Of a stretch of 64,000 nucleotides of DNA, positions 28,301-36,787 are shown piece after piece (the first letter of the stretch is position 1; every line of letters begins with the position of its first letter). The notes under the pieces were generated by a model. It ran no database searches. It was not told the DNA's origin and worked only from the letters and a program-made list of their open reading frames with translations. The position numbers and the translations under genes were made by a program. Source of the DNA: UBA12170 sp964293475 (GTDB lineage Bacteria; Bacteroidota; Bacteroidia; Bacteroidales; UBA12170); NCBI GenBank assembly GCA_964293475.1, contig CAXYYJ010000010.1:1-64000 (forward strand). Direction: 5' to 3'.

Positions 28301-28806
28301 GTACCAGTTGCAACATCTAAGGAAGAAAATGAAGAACTAGATGTTTTATACGCAAAATCAACAGTTTGGGCTGTAATATTTCCTCCATTGCGCCATTGTT
28401 CCCCCCTGTAAGTTATTTTTATATCTGTTATGGCAGAACCGGAAGTATTTCTAAGGAGTATTCCCCAACCAATATCATCAGGGGTTCCTGAACCCACAGA
28501 ACCCATTGCACGTTCTGTAGAACTAGTAGCACCAAAACTGTATCTTTTACCTGAGCTGCTTGAACCGGTACTGGCATCATACCCTGATGAGGTCGATTCT
28601 GTTTGCCAATACCAATTAGCAATCGTATTATTATCTGTCCATGAATTTGATGAACCGGAATTAGCTAATCCGTCAAAATTTTGGGTATAACTACCAGTAA
28701 TAGTCATATTAACTTGCCCCAACAACATATTTCCCCAAAAGGAGAGAACCAAAAATAGACCGAAGATAGTGGTCGGTTTTAAAATTGGTAATAATTTCTT
28801 TTTCAT
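25321..28806 (-). CDS. T9SS-secreted lamin-tail and Fn3-like surface protein
   Basis: A 1161-residue exported protein with a signal peptide (about 1-31, ending LLGQ). The N-terminal part (about 33-245) looks like a jelly-roll/cleaved-adhesin-type domain; an Ig-like segment from about 250-360 follows, then an Fn3-like segment (about 365-480), a lamin-tail domain (about 487-600 with VEIYNAGNVVVDLTGWTLEN), a region typical of adhesins, and a type A T9SS sorting domain in the last 75 residues ending QKVYVK. No catalytic site was found. Likely a cell-surface or secreted adhesin or exonuclease-associated scaffold. It heads an operon with two small sorting-signal proteins. Confidence 0.85.
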   Translation of the reverse strand: MKKKLLPILKPTTIFGLFLVLSFWGNMLLGQVNMTITGSYTQNFDGLANSGSSNSWTDNNTIANWYWQTESTSSGYDASTGSSSSGKRYSFGATSSTERAMGSVGSGTPDDIGWGILLRNTSGSAITDIKITYRGEQWRNGGNITAQTVDFAYKTSSSSFSSLDVATGTGWVDVNALDFTSPINTSSAAALDGNNSTNYVQFTNVAIPSLSLNNNDYIMIRWRDIDHTGADHGLSIDDVTISWTIAGSSTPTITAPSPTSLSGFSTTTGTASSSQTFTVGGSNLTANLIVTAPSNFELRENGTGSFGSSVSFEPSSGTVASKTIEVRIAASAGVGSPSGNVVCSSTDATSQNVAVSGTVSATPDPEPTNHATDFLAAENGTDKIDIIWDDNDGTQVAAGFVLLGNTTGTFTAPVDGTDPSADADLSDGSALVKIAHGVESQTFTGLDDNTTYYFKIWPYTNSGSDINFKTDGAVPTADATTDLYSEPQVIIARNCDPQANFEPDRFVEIYNAGNVVVDLTGWTLENIQGGAVLFTWTLSGNINPGETKICARDNATLQTITPDFIATWAGNSWNGKGNDGSKLKDNNGDVIDNAVQSDATGTFENKQMKRKLTINNPTSTYNSNEWVFSSVTNANDVVPGFHGTVWIDGADWSTLSNWDCEVPTISSDVTIPSSSTGFPTISGITAVTDNLTLQNGAEITVATDGNLTIYGDFTNGAGTLTIESDASGDGSVIVEGGMIGAMVVERYIPAYSGDDDGWHLLSSPRTASFDLSTSNFVPIEGNDDVYNWNEGSYTWENYFGEDNPGFDFVPGYGYLVAYSTAPTPVREFSGYMNNQDFPIGSLTNTDNNINDAFDGWHLLGNPYTSALKWNDGNWSLIGINATAKIYNEDGGNYIDVAPNAYIPMNQGFFVQVSAAPGSLTIPLASREHNATGWYKSDVNMQELKLKVIGGARDFYDYSTIRFNEMASESFDSDFDSYKMYGMASAPQIMTVLNTNEEASTNVLPFSNNERIVPLNFKAGTNDEFTISVEVNTVSAEGNIYLEDQFTDQMINLSTHNSYTFDATIEDNANRFLLHFNGVTGEESVEDASNIQVYSGDGMIYINNLDDLSANILVYNVNGQLVAQEQMNGESLKKIDFQAAAGIYLVSIQSEGSVETQKVYVK

Positions 28807-29054
28807 AATTATTTGGATTTATATTATTAATTCTTTTTCTTAAATGTTTTAGGTATTGCTCCATAGGTTTTGTAGATAATGGAAGTGCCACTACACCAAA
28901 AACCTAAAACCAAGCAGCATCAATAAAAAGTAAAATTTTTTCATATATTTATTTTTTTGTTTTCTTTTAAGCAATAGGCAAGCAGGCTGAAAAATTCAGC
29001 TGATGCAGTTCTTTCATTAATATTTTGTGGTTATTCCCTTAAAGTTTCTGGCCG

Positions 29055-29062
29055 CAAAAATA
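29055..29062 (-). promoter_or_regulatory. Candidate -7 element for the T9SS/small-protein operon
   Basis: The minus strand reads TATTTTTG here, matching TAnnTTTG. It is about 250 bases before the 28806 start, leaving a long leader, so support is modest. Confidence 0.3.
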
Positions 29063-29601
29063 CGGGGCTAAGCTCTTTGCAATACTACCCCAATATGATT
29101 TTTGTGTTAAGAATGGTTGATTTCTTCCAAGATTTTTTCAACGTGGGCAAACATAGAAATTTTTTTTTATTAACAGCTCCTTATGAATAAATTTTTTTAT
29201 AAAATGTTCTGGAACAAACATTCATGGCGATAAACAGGGTATTAACGGATTATACCGATTATGAATTGAAATGAGCGTTAAGTTTCCTTCGCTCCTGAAA
29301 CTTCTGTAATTCTAAATCGGTATGATACCGCAGCAAGTGTGTCACACATATCATTTTATAAATGGTATGAGTTGCGCCCGAAGCTCTTCCTAAGGATAAA
29401 CAATTGGTGAATTCTTTTGTAATGCAGATTGTCACAGATTTTTCCATAAAATTTATAGATACGCTCACCTGGTGCATCATTTCACCGTTTCATAAAAAAA
29501 TCCGACGCATAGTTTTTTCAATCTAAAAGCACCGCAGCTTAATTCAGCGAGTTTCTTTTAAACACCAATCAATGTCCTACTAAAGCCCTACCAAATATAG
29601 A

Positions 29602-29660
29602 GTTCATTCGGAGTTTATACGTATATTTGCGAATAAACATCGAATGAACTCCGAACGAAC
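29602..29660. repeat. 14-bp inverted repeat enclosing a promoter-like motif
   Basis: GTTCATTCGGAGTT (29602-29615) and AACTCCGAACGAAC (29647-29660) pair in 13 of 14 positions. The 31 bases between them contain TATATTTG at 29622-29629, a fit to the -7 consensus pointing at the DUF6266 gene. The sequence AAGGCTTTGGTTAGGCTTTG follows. It could be an operator or a mobile-element remnant. Confidence 0.65.
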
Positions 29661-29732
29661 TAAGGCTTTGGTTAGGCTTTGAATAGGTTTTGGTGTAGCT
29701 ATGGTAGGGTTCATTCCTAATGCAAATTGGAT

Positions 29733-30374
29733 ATGGGAATATTAAAAAATGGTTTATTGGGCGATTTTTCAGGTCGCCTGGGGAATTTGGTGATTTACCA
29801 AATGCATGGAAAAACAGTGGTCAGGTCGTTTCCCTCAGTGAAACAGGAAAAAGCCACCGGCAAAAGAAAACAATATCAGGATGATTTTGGCTATGTGATG
29901 GGTTTGATGCAAATGGGGGCTAAATTTATCCATGTGGGTTGGAAACCCGAAAGCAAAGAGAGTAGTCCCTTTAAAAAAGCGTTTTCTTTCAACCTGAAGC
30001 TATATCGCGATTTGGGCCGACCTGAATCTTTGGAGTGGCTTCAGCTGAGCCAGGGGCAAAGAGCAGGCGCTCAGGATATTAAAATGAGTCCTATCAGCAA
30101 TCAGGAGTTTTTATTGAGCTGGGGAGAGGCAGAAGCCGATAAATTTTTTTCGGCGGATGATAGGGTTTGGGTTTTGCTTGTAAACGAGCAAGACCAAAGC
30201 AGTTCTTATTTTGGCACTATTTGTATAAGGTCCGATGGGGAAGTATTGTTGAAAACCACTCAATTCAATAAAGAAGAACCTCTCATTGCATTTGTTTGTT
30301 TTGGAGAATATTCACCTGCCAATGAGTTCAAGAGTCAAAACATGTCGAATAGCCAATTTGTAAGGCTTGCTTAA
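29733..30374 (+). CDS. DUF6266 family protein
   Basis: A 213-residue protein starting at the ATG at 29733 with MGILKNGLLGDFSGRLGN, the conserved N terminus of DUF6266, followed by VIYQMHGKTVVRSFP. The open frame could be read from a TTG at 29727, but the family start is at 29733. There is no signal peptide. DUF6266 proteins occur in many copies in Bacteroidota genomes and have no known function. A complex inverted repeat with a promoter-like motif lies upstream, and a repeat cluster follows. Confidence 0.82.
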   Translation: MGILKNGLLGDFSGRLGNLVIYQMHGKTVVRSFPSVKQEKATGKRKQYQDDFGYVMGLMQMGAKFIHVGWKPESKESSPFKKAFSFNLKLYRDLGRPESLEWLQLSQGQRAGAQDIKMSPISNQEFLLSWGEAEADKFFSADDRVWVLLVNEQDQSSSYFGTICIRSDGEVLLKTTQFNKEEPLIAFVCFGEYSPANEFKSQNMSNSQFVRLA

Positions 30375-30554
30375 AATACCATTTATAACATTTATCTTTT
30401 GCTGTTTGCAGGAAAAAATAGCAGTGAGTCTTGAAAAGTATTCAGAAAATCAAAATCTTAGCGGACTTTCCTTCAAAAAACTCCTTCTTAAAGCCTATCG
30501 TTTCATGATTTTTCCATGGGGGAATATTGCGCATGGGGTCAACCCGGCACTTCG

Positions 30555-30617
30555 GCTACGCTCAGTGACCGGGTTGCTACGCTCAGTGACCGGGTTGCTA
30601 CGCTCAGTGACCGGATT
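30555..30617 (+). repeat. 21-bp tandem repeat, three copies
   Basis: GCTACGCTCAGTGACCGGGTT occurs at 30555-30575 and 30576-30596, and with one change at 30597-30617. Its core is the reverse complement of the core of the 80-bp repeats that follow (CGGTCACTGAGCG), so the cluster can fold into strong hairpins. Confidence 0.9.
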
Positions 30618-30619
30618 CG

Positions 30620-30831
30620 CGGTCGCTGAGCGGTGGTTACTGAGCGTAGCCGAAGTAAGTCGAAGTGCCCGGGATTCTGCGTTCATTAGTCAGATTTTTC
30701 CGGTCACTGAGCGATGGTTACTGAGCGTAGCCGAAGTAAGTCGAAGCGCCCGGGATTCTGCGTTCATTAGTCAAATCTTCCGGTCACTGAGCGATGGTTA
30801 CTGAGCGTAGCCGAAGTAAGTCGAAGCGCCG
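30620..30831 (+). repeat. 80-bp tandem repeat, about 2.6 copies
   Basis: Units start at 30620, 30701 and 30781, each beginning CGGTCRCTGAGCG and including ACTGAGCGTAGCCGAAGTAAGTCGAAG in segments, with only a few differences. They carry the GAGCGTAGCCGAAGT word common in REP-like elements of Bacteroidota. A 145-codon frame across the repeats is judged spurious. Confidence 0.9.
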
Positions 30832-30860
30832 GAAAAGCACCGAACAAAAACAAATAAAGT

Positions 30861-33119
30861 TTAATAAACCACCAATTTGCAGCTGCTTCCCAAATCATTT
30901 CTCACCAAATAAAGACCCGGTACAAATCCAGCTAAATCAATCTCGTTTACTTGTTGGGCGGAGTAAATTTCCTGACCACTGAGTGTGAAGATTTTCAGAT
31001 TTTGTGGGGAGCTGATATACAGGGTATTTCCTGCATTCGGATTGGGGAAAATATGGAACAGGTCGGGTTTTTCAAATTCGGCAACCGCATCGAAAAGGTT
31101 GGAAATTCCGGGGGTTGGTTTGGGATAATAGCGCCATTCGTTGCCTCCATCGGCAAAGCGACCCTGTGAAATATCGGTTTGTTGAGGGCCAAAAACAAGG
31201 GTATCGAGAGGATAAAAGCCTGTGGATTCCGAATCGAAGATTCCCAGCTCTTCGCCCTCAGCCGCCAGCTTGAAATTGGTGTGAAAGGGTCCTTTGTCGG
31301 GGTCGTCATCAGCCCAAAACAATACAAAGCCGGCAGGTTCCAAATCATAATCGGGCATCTGCCATTTGTCGGGGGTTTCGAGGTTGTCGCTCAGAAACTT
31401 TCCCCCCAGATTTACCACTTCCGAGCCAGCATTATACACTTCTATCCAGTCGCCCGAATCGCCATATTCATCAGCAATGGTGGTATCGTTGGTGGCCATA
31501 AACTCGTTGATTTTTAACAACGGAAACAGCGAGCTTTCGAAGACAAAAACCACCGGACTGCAAGGCTGTAGCGAGGTCCCCATGGTGGCCGAATACGATT
31601 TTATCTGGTATTCTATTTGGGTATTCAGCGGAATAGAAACCAATGTTGTAGCAAAAACGCCGTCGCCCGGATTGATATCGAAATGTAAGCCATCGTCGAA
31701 CATAAGCAGCTCCTGAGCAGCACCATCGTTCAGGCTATAATGAAGCACCACCGAATCCACGGCTTCGCGCACGTAGGCTCTGATGCGAAGACTTTGGTCG
31801 TCGGTTTTAAATTTATGCCTTATATGATTGATTACTGCCTGATTGTCAAAAGCTTCCAATTGTTCTAAGGCCGATGCTTTTCGGGCTTCGATATACGGAA
31901 TGAGTCCGATGGGCACATGAGCGCCCAAACCCTGTGTATAAGAGTTGTGAAAATCGGTCATGGTATAGCCATAATCGAGGGGATAATATGGGTCGTTGAC
32001 GAGGTAGGGGGCAATCATTTCCTTAATATCGAGTATTCTCTGAATAAAGGCGTCGTTGATATGGTTATTCAGCAACTCGCTCATATACTGGCTGTAGACT
32101 TCGCGAAACTCCACATTGGCCATCATTTTGGTGTAGATGGGGCGCTCTTCGCTGTGGTTTTGCCAATCGTAGATATTTCGGGTGCTCCAGTCGCGGTTGA
32201 ACCAATCTATCCCCAGGGTATTGTCCAAATCGTAGGGGATATATTCTATTTTTTCGGAAGCGGTGTTGGAGTACAAATAGAAATTGTTTTTGTTGTAGAT
32301 GGGGCCATCCCAGTTGCCCAGAAAGATATCCATGGCAATAACCCGCAGATAATCGTATACATTGAAAATCTTTCTCATTTCGCAGGCAAAAACCGACGAT
32401 GGGAGTTGATTGAGTTTGGAGATAAAATTGGCAATGTCGCTATAGTCGTCGGCTTCGGTATTGGTTTTCAGGTCGTAAACTCTTCGGTCGCCGGCCATAT
32501 ATTTATAATTGTCGGGGTTGGTTCCCTGGTAGGTTAAATCGGCGGGCCACAGACATTTATATAGATTCCCGTCCTTATTTTCGAACCGCGATTCCACAAA
32601 TTCCTCGTCAATATGTTCCACATTGATATAAAGGCCATAATAGTTTCCGTTGATATAAACCCGAACGTGGTTGGCTCTGGGGGCAGGAATTCCGAACTCA
32701 CGAAGCAAATCCCAGCCTATTTTGGATCTGATGACCGAGGGGTCGTTGTGTTCGCCGTTTAAGTCGAGTTTTTCAACTCCATAAAACTTTCTGCCCGATT
32801 GATAGGTGTTGAACGACACTTTGAACGATTTTTTCTGCGATTCGCGGCTGGTATTTCCTCTCAATCTAAACCCCACTTCTTCCACTGTTTCGGCCAGTGT
32901 ATCGGTGGTGAAGGTGAAGGTGGCTCTAAATTCCCGGTCGCTTTCCACATTTTCGTAAATCCAGGCTAAGGTGTCGGGGTGGATGGAAATATCGACCCGA
33001 GGAACCATATTATCGCGATAAACAGGACCTGCCTCAGGGAAATCGGCCTGGGAAAAAACGGGGGAGAAAATAAAATTAAATGCAATCAGCAGATAGAAAA
33101 ACAGTCGAAAATGGTTCAT
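30861..33119 (-). CDS. CotH kinase-family protein with lamin-tail domain and T9SS signal
   Basis: About 752 residues. The signal peptide ends near FSPVFSQ. The CotH domain (about 40-390) has RLRGNTSR, KSFKVSF, LNGEHNDPSVIRSKIGWDLLRE, and YGLYINVEHIDEEFV with YDLDNTLG near its end. CotH kinases phosphorylate proteins; in Bacillus CotH phosphorylates spore-coat proteins, but the substrates here are unknown. A lamin-tail domain (about 530-655) and a type A T9SS sorting domain (last 70 residues) follow. The TTG start at 33146 was rejected in favour of the ATG at 33119, which gives a normal signal peptide. Transcribed away from SusC. Confidence 0.88.
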   Translation of the reverse strand: MNHFRLFFYLLIAFNFIFSPVFSQADFPEAGPVYRDNMVPRVDISIHPDTLAWIYENVESDREFRATFTFTTDTLAETVEEVGFRLRGNTSRESQKKSFKVSFNTYQSGRKFYGVEKLDLNGEHNDPSVIRSKIGWDLLREFGIPAPRANHVRVYINGNYYGLYINVEHIDEEFVESRFENKDGNLYKCLWPADLTYQGTNPDNYKYMAGDRRVYDLKTNTEADDYSDIANFISKLNQLPSSVFACEMRKIFNVYDYLRVIAMDIFLGNWDGPIYNKNNFYLYSNTASEKIEYIPYDLDNTLGIDWFNRDWSTRNIYDWQNHSEERPIYTKMMANVEFREVYSQYMSELLNNHINDAFIQRILDIKEMIAPYLVNDPYYPLDYGYTMTDFHNSYTQGLGAHVPIGLIPYIEARKASALEQLEAFDNQAVINHIRHKFKTDDQSLRIRAYVREAVDSVVLHYSLNDGAAQELLMFDDGLHFDINPGDGVFATTLVSIPLNTQIEYQIKSYSATMGTSLQPCSPVVFVFESSLFPLLKINEFMATNDTTIADEYGDSGDWIEVYNAGSEVVNLGGKFLSDNLETPDKWQMPDYDLEPAGFVLFWADDDPDKGPFHTNFKLAAEGEELGIFDSESTGFYPLDTLVFGPQQTDISQGRFADGGNEWRYYPKPTPGISNLFDAVAEFEKPDLFHIFPNPNAGNTLYISSPQNLKIFTLSGQEIYSAQQVNEIDLAGFVPGLYLVRNDLGSSCKLVVY

Positions 33120-33143
33120 AAGGCTAACAAATGGTTTGAAAGG

Positions 33144-33151
33144 CAAAGATA
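33144..33151 (-). promoter_or_regulatory. Candidate -7 element for the CotH gene
   Basis: The minus strand reads TATCTTTG, an exact TAnnTTTG match, 24 bases before the ATG at 33119. No -33 element was seen. Confidence 0.4.
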
Positions 33152-33419
33152 GTAGATTTTATGGCGAGATAGTGGTTTTTAAAATCGTTGTTTCGTATTT
33201 AAAAATGGTAACTGCTTTTTATTCAACAAAATAGCGCTCTTCACTATTTAATTGGTTTTAAGGCTTCGACTCAATTGGCAAGTATTGACCTGACTTAAAT
33301 AAAAAAGCATCTTTTATTGCCCGACTTTCTTAATTTTTTTCATAAGTTTACGAGCAAAATCACCATAGCCTTATCTATGGCTTCAATCATTTATAATGAC
33401 AATACATAAACCAATTGAT

Positions 33420-36400
33420 ATGAAGAAAATTACATCCATCCTTTTTCTCTTATTTGCATTTTCCTGGGCAGTTACAGCTCAGATTAGAGAGGTCAGCGGA
33501 GTGGTTTCCGATGCCTCCGATGGAACAGGTTTGCCAGGCGCTACCGTAAAAATTAAAGGAACGAGTCAGGGAACGGTGACCGATGTCGACGGGAAATATA
33601 CCCTGGCCATTATGGGCGACAATGTGGTTCTCGTTTTTTCGTTTGTGGGTTATAAATCCATAGAAATTCCCTACCGAAACAGCGACAAGCTCAATGTGGC
33701 TTTAGCTGCCGATGCGCTCGAACTGGGAGAATATGTAGTAACCGCTCTGGGGGTAAAACGCGAAAAACGCGAAATTGGATACTCCAGCGAAAAGATGAAT
33801 GCCGAGAATATTACCCGCTCCAGCACACCCAATGTTATTTCGGCGCTTGCCGGACGAAGTGCCGGGGTTCAAATCTCCGAAGGCGATGGCGTGGATGGTG
33901 GTTCAACCCGCATTATCATTCGCGGAAATAATAATTTATCCCGCAACAATCAACCCCTGATTGTGGTCGACAATATTCCTATGGACAATGTTTCCGGACT
34001 CGAAGATGTGGGCCGTGGCGTGGATTGGGGGAATGGCATTGCCGATATAAATCCCTATGATATAGAAGAATACACCGTGTTGAAAGGTGGAGCTGCCAGT
34101 GCGTTATACGGCGAGCGTGGAGCCAATGGGGTTATCCTTATCACCACCAAACGGGGGAAAAAGCAAAGCGGACTGGGCGTTACCTATAACTACAGCATGA
34201 AAATTACCCACCCATACCGCTACCGCGATGTGCAAAACAAATATGGCGCTGGCGGACCCATTTCCTTCAGCGAGCCCCAATTTCCTGTGGATACTGCAGG
34301 AACCCTTTTATATCCTGGAGTTTATGGCAACGATAACCTGATTATCGATCAGAATGGAACCACCTCGACCACCTCACAGGAGTTTGGATATTATGGTTCG
34401 GGGGTTTCATGGGGACCAGAGATGAACGGAGAAATGATAAAATGGTGGGATGGAGAAATGCGCAGCTACTCGCCCCAACCCGATAATCTCAAAGAGCCTT
34501 TCCGCGATGGAATTACCCATACTCACAATGTAGCTGTAGCGGGTGGTAACGAAAAAGGAACCATCAGACTCTCCTTCACCAATCAAAAGCAAACGCCCAT
34601 TATCAATAACAGCAACTACGACCGCACCACCATTAATTTCGGTACCAATATTAAAGTCTCGGAAAAACTGAAATTAGATGCCTCCCTCACCTATGTGAAA
34701 TACAACCGCAAAAACAGCCCCATGATTGGCGAAGACGGTAATTCGTTCAGCAAAGGATATCTCTATAGCTGGCCAAGGAGTTATCAGGGAATCGATATGC
34801 ACAATTATGAGCTGAGCGATGGAAGCAGAAACAAACTGGATGATTATCCTTTTCTTTATGTGGACAGGTACCTTTGGTGGAATTACTACAATAATAATAC
34901 CTGGCAGGAACGCGATAAATACACAGGCTCCGTAGCACTCACCTACGACGTAACGCCCTGGCTCAATGCTACCGCTCGTGTAGGAAGGGAATACACTGTG
35001 GAGCAATTCACTTCGAAAAATAAACCCACCGATTTCATCGGATTGTTGGGGGGAGGCTATAGCAGCAGCCTTGAGAAGATTACCAACGACAATATGGAAG
35101 CTCTGATAACCGCCCATAAGGAGAAGATTTTCAACAGCCCATTCAATGTTCGTCTGTCCGCAGGAGCCAGTCGATGGAACTACGAAGGTTATGGCATTTC
35201 GGGCAAATCGGGCACCTGGTATTATCCCAACATGTACACTTTCTTCAATTTTACAGAATACTCCTATTCCACCGACGAGGAAGGCAATACTATGGTCGAA
35301 AATACCGGAAACTCAGCAACATCCATGGTTCCAGGTGAAACGGTTTTGAGACAACGAACCAACTCCGTTTTTTCCTTCCTCAACATCTCATTCAAAGACT
35401 ATTTGTATCTGGAAGTCACCGGACGAAATGATTGGTCGAGCACCCTTCCCGCCAATAATAATTCCTATTTCTATCCATCGGCTTCCTTAAGCTTTATAGC
35501 CACCGAGGCCTTTAAAATTGAAGAAAAACTACCCTGGATCAATTTCATCAAACTCCGTGGGGGTATAGCCCAAACCGCCAACAGCACAAATCCTTACCAT
35601 AAGAACTTTTACTATTCCGCCGGTTTGTTTGGCGGACAGCAAACATCCACACTTCCCAGCTCTATCCCTCCCTTTGAGTTGAAGCCACAGTTTGTAACAG
35701 GATATGAGTGGGGATTTAATCTGGGGCTTTTCGAAAGCCGCATCGATTTCGATTTTACCTGGTACTACAAAGACTCCTACAATCAGATTTTAAGCCTTCC
35801 CACTCCTGTGAGCTCAGGAGCCTACAGCATCACCATCAACGAGGGGAAACTTTCCAACAAAGGATTCGAGTTTATTTTAAATACTGTTCCGCTTTACAAA
35901 AGAGATTGGGTTGGTAAATTGGGATTGAACTTCAGCAGAAACCGGAATTATATTGTGAGCCTGGGGGGCTATTCGGATAGTTACCATCTGGCAGATATCT
36001 GGGGGTTGAATGGTCCCGCCATGGATCTCTATGAAGGGCAGGAATACGGAACCATCACCGGCTACGATTATGTGTACGATGCCAATGGAAACCGAATACT
36101 CAACGACGAAGGTACCAAATACAAAATTACCGATACACGGGTTCCCATTGGAAATGCATCGCCCGATTTTCTGGCCGGACTCAATGGCGAACTGACCTAT
36201 AAAAACCTGAGCCTTTCGTTTTTAATCGATACCAAATGGGGAGGCGATATCTATGCGGGCTCCTATGTAATTGGCCTTCAAACCGGACAAAGCCCCGAAA
36301 CCCTTTTGGAACGCGATGGTGGCGGACTTCCCTATACCGACCCCGACGGCGTGACCCGCAATGTGGGCGTTATTTTAGACGGCGTTTACGAAGACGGAAC

Positions 36401-36740
36401 CCGAAACAACAAGGTGGTGCATTATTATTATAAATATTTGCCCAATGCAGGTGGCTGGGGAAAATTTGTTTCAACCCCTGGAATTTTGGAAAACACCTGG
36501 GTTAAAATGCGTGAAATTGCCCTTACCTATTCACTACCCGACAAACTCATCAAAAAAACCAGAGTGTTTCAGAGTATCTCCTTGTCGGTGGTGGGCCGCG
36601 ATTTGTTCTATTTCTACACCACACTTCCCGACCATATCAACCCCGAAGGCATCATGGGTTCGGGCAATGCACAAGGCTTTGAATGGGCTTCGTTCCCCGG
36701 AACCCGTAGCTTTACTTTTGGAGCCAATATTACATTTTAA
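33420..36740 (+). CDS. SusC/RagA TonB-linked outer-membrane transporter
   Basis: An outer-membrane beta-barrel of about 1106 residues that imports large nutrients using TonB energy. After the signal peptide (ending VTAQ) comes a carboxypeptidase-like regulatory domain (about 22-100: SGVVSDASDGTGLPGATVKIKGT), the SusC connector GEYVVTALGVKREKR and a plug domain with IIIRGNNNLS and LIVVDNIPMD, followed by the barrel that ends in phenylalanine (FGANITF). It is directly followed by a SusD-2 lipoprotein gene. The frame is also open from an ATG at 33396, but 33420 directly precedes the signal peptide. The substrate is unknown. Confidence 0.93.
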   Translation: MKKITSILFLLFAFSWAVTAQIREVSGVVSDASDGTGLPGATVKIKGTSQGTVTDVDGKYTLAIMGDNVVLVFSFVGYKSIEIPYRNSDKLNVALAADALELGEYVVTALGVKREKREIGYSSEKMNAENITRSSTPNVISALAGRSAGVQISEGDGVDGGSTRIIIRGNNNLSRNNQPLIVVDNIPMDNVSGLEDVGRGVDWGNGIADINPYDIEEYTVLKGGAASALYGERGANGVILITTKRGKKQSGLGVTYNYSMKITHPYRYRDVQNKYGAGGPISFSEPQFPVDTAGTLLYPGVYGNDNLIIDQNGTTSTTSQEFGYYGSGVSWGPEMNGEMIKWWDGEMRSYSPQPDNLKEPFRDGITHTHNVAVAGGNEKGTIRLSFTNQKQTPIINNSNYDRTTINFGTNIKVSEKLKLDASLTYVKYNRKNSPMIGEDGNSFSKGYLYSWPRSYQGIDMHNYELSDGSRNKLDDYPFLYVDRYLWWNYYNNNTWQERDKYTGSVALTYDVTPWLNATARVGREYTVEQFTSKNKPTDFIGLLGGGYSSSLEKITNDNMEALITAHKEKIFNSPFNVRLSAGASRWNYEGYGISGKSGTWYYPNMYTFFNFTEYSYSTDEEGNTMVENTGNSATSMVPGETVLRQRTNSVFSFLNISFKDYLYLEVTGRNDWSSTLPANNNSYFYPSASLSFIATEAFKIEEKLPWINFIKLRGGIAQTANSTNPYHKNFYYSAGLFGGQQTSTLPSSIPPFELKPQFVTGYEWGFNLGLFESRIDFDFTWYYKDSYNQILSLPTPVSSGAYSITINEGKLSNKGFEFILNTVPLYKRDWVGKLGLNFSRNRNYIVSLGGYSDSYHLADIWGLNGPAMDLYEGQEYGTITGYDYVYDANGNRILNDEGTKYKITDTRVPIGNASPDFLAGLNGELTYKNLSLSFLIDTKWGGDIYAGSYVIGLQTGQSPETLLERDGGGLPYTDPDGVTRNVGVILDGVYEDGTRNNKVVHYYYKYLPNAGGWGKFVSTPGILENTWVKMREIALTYSLPDKLIKKTRVFQSISLSVVGRDLFYFYTTLPDHINPEGIMGSGNAQGFEWASFPGTRSFTFGANITF

Positions 36741-36787
36741 TGGGAGCCATGAACAGAAATTATTTACAACCGATAAAATATAAAGTC

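Larger units (their letters stand above)
28807..29732. other. Long AT-rich intergenic region with divergent promoters
   Basis: No real gene found in 926 bases. It includes a 17-codon minus-strand reading frame near 28944 that starts like a signal peptide and then stops, perhaps the remains of a small exported protein. It also holds a minus-strand promoter motif and an inverted repeat (listed separately). Confidence 0.55.

Noticed and set aside
28897..28950. 17-codon signal-like minus frame
   Set aside because: It stops after 17 codons and has no downstream continuation; noted only as a possible remnant.
30367..30804. 145-codon frame across the repeat cluster
   Set aside because: Its middle repeats the same peptide as a direct product of the 21-bp and 80-bp DNA repeats, and it has no start context.
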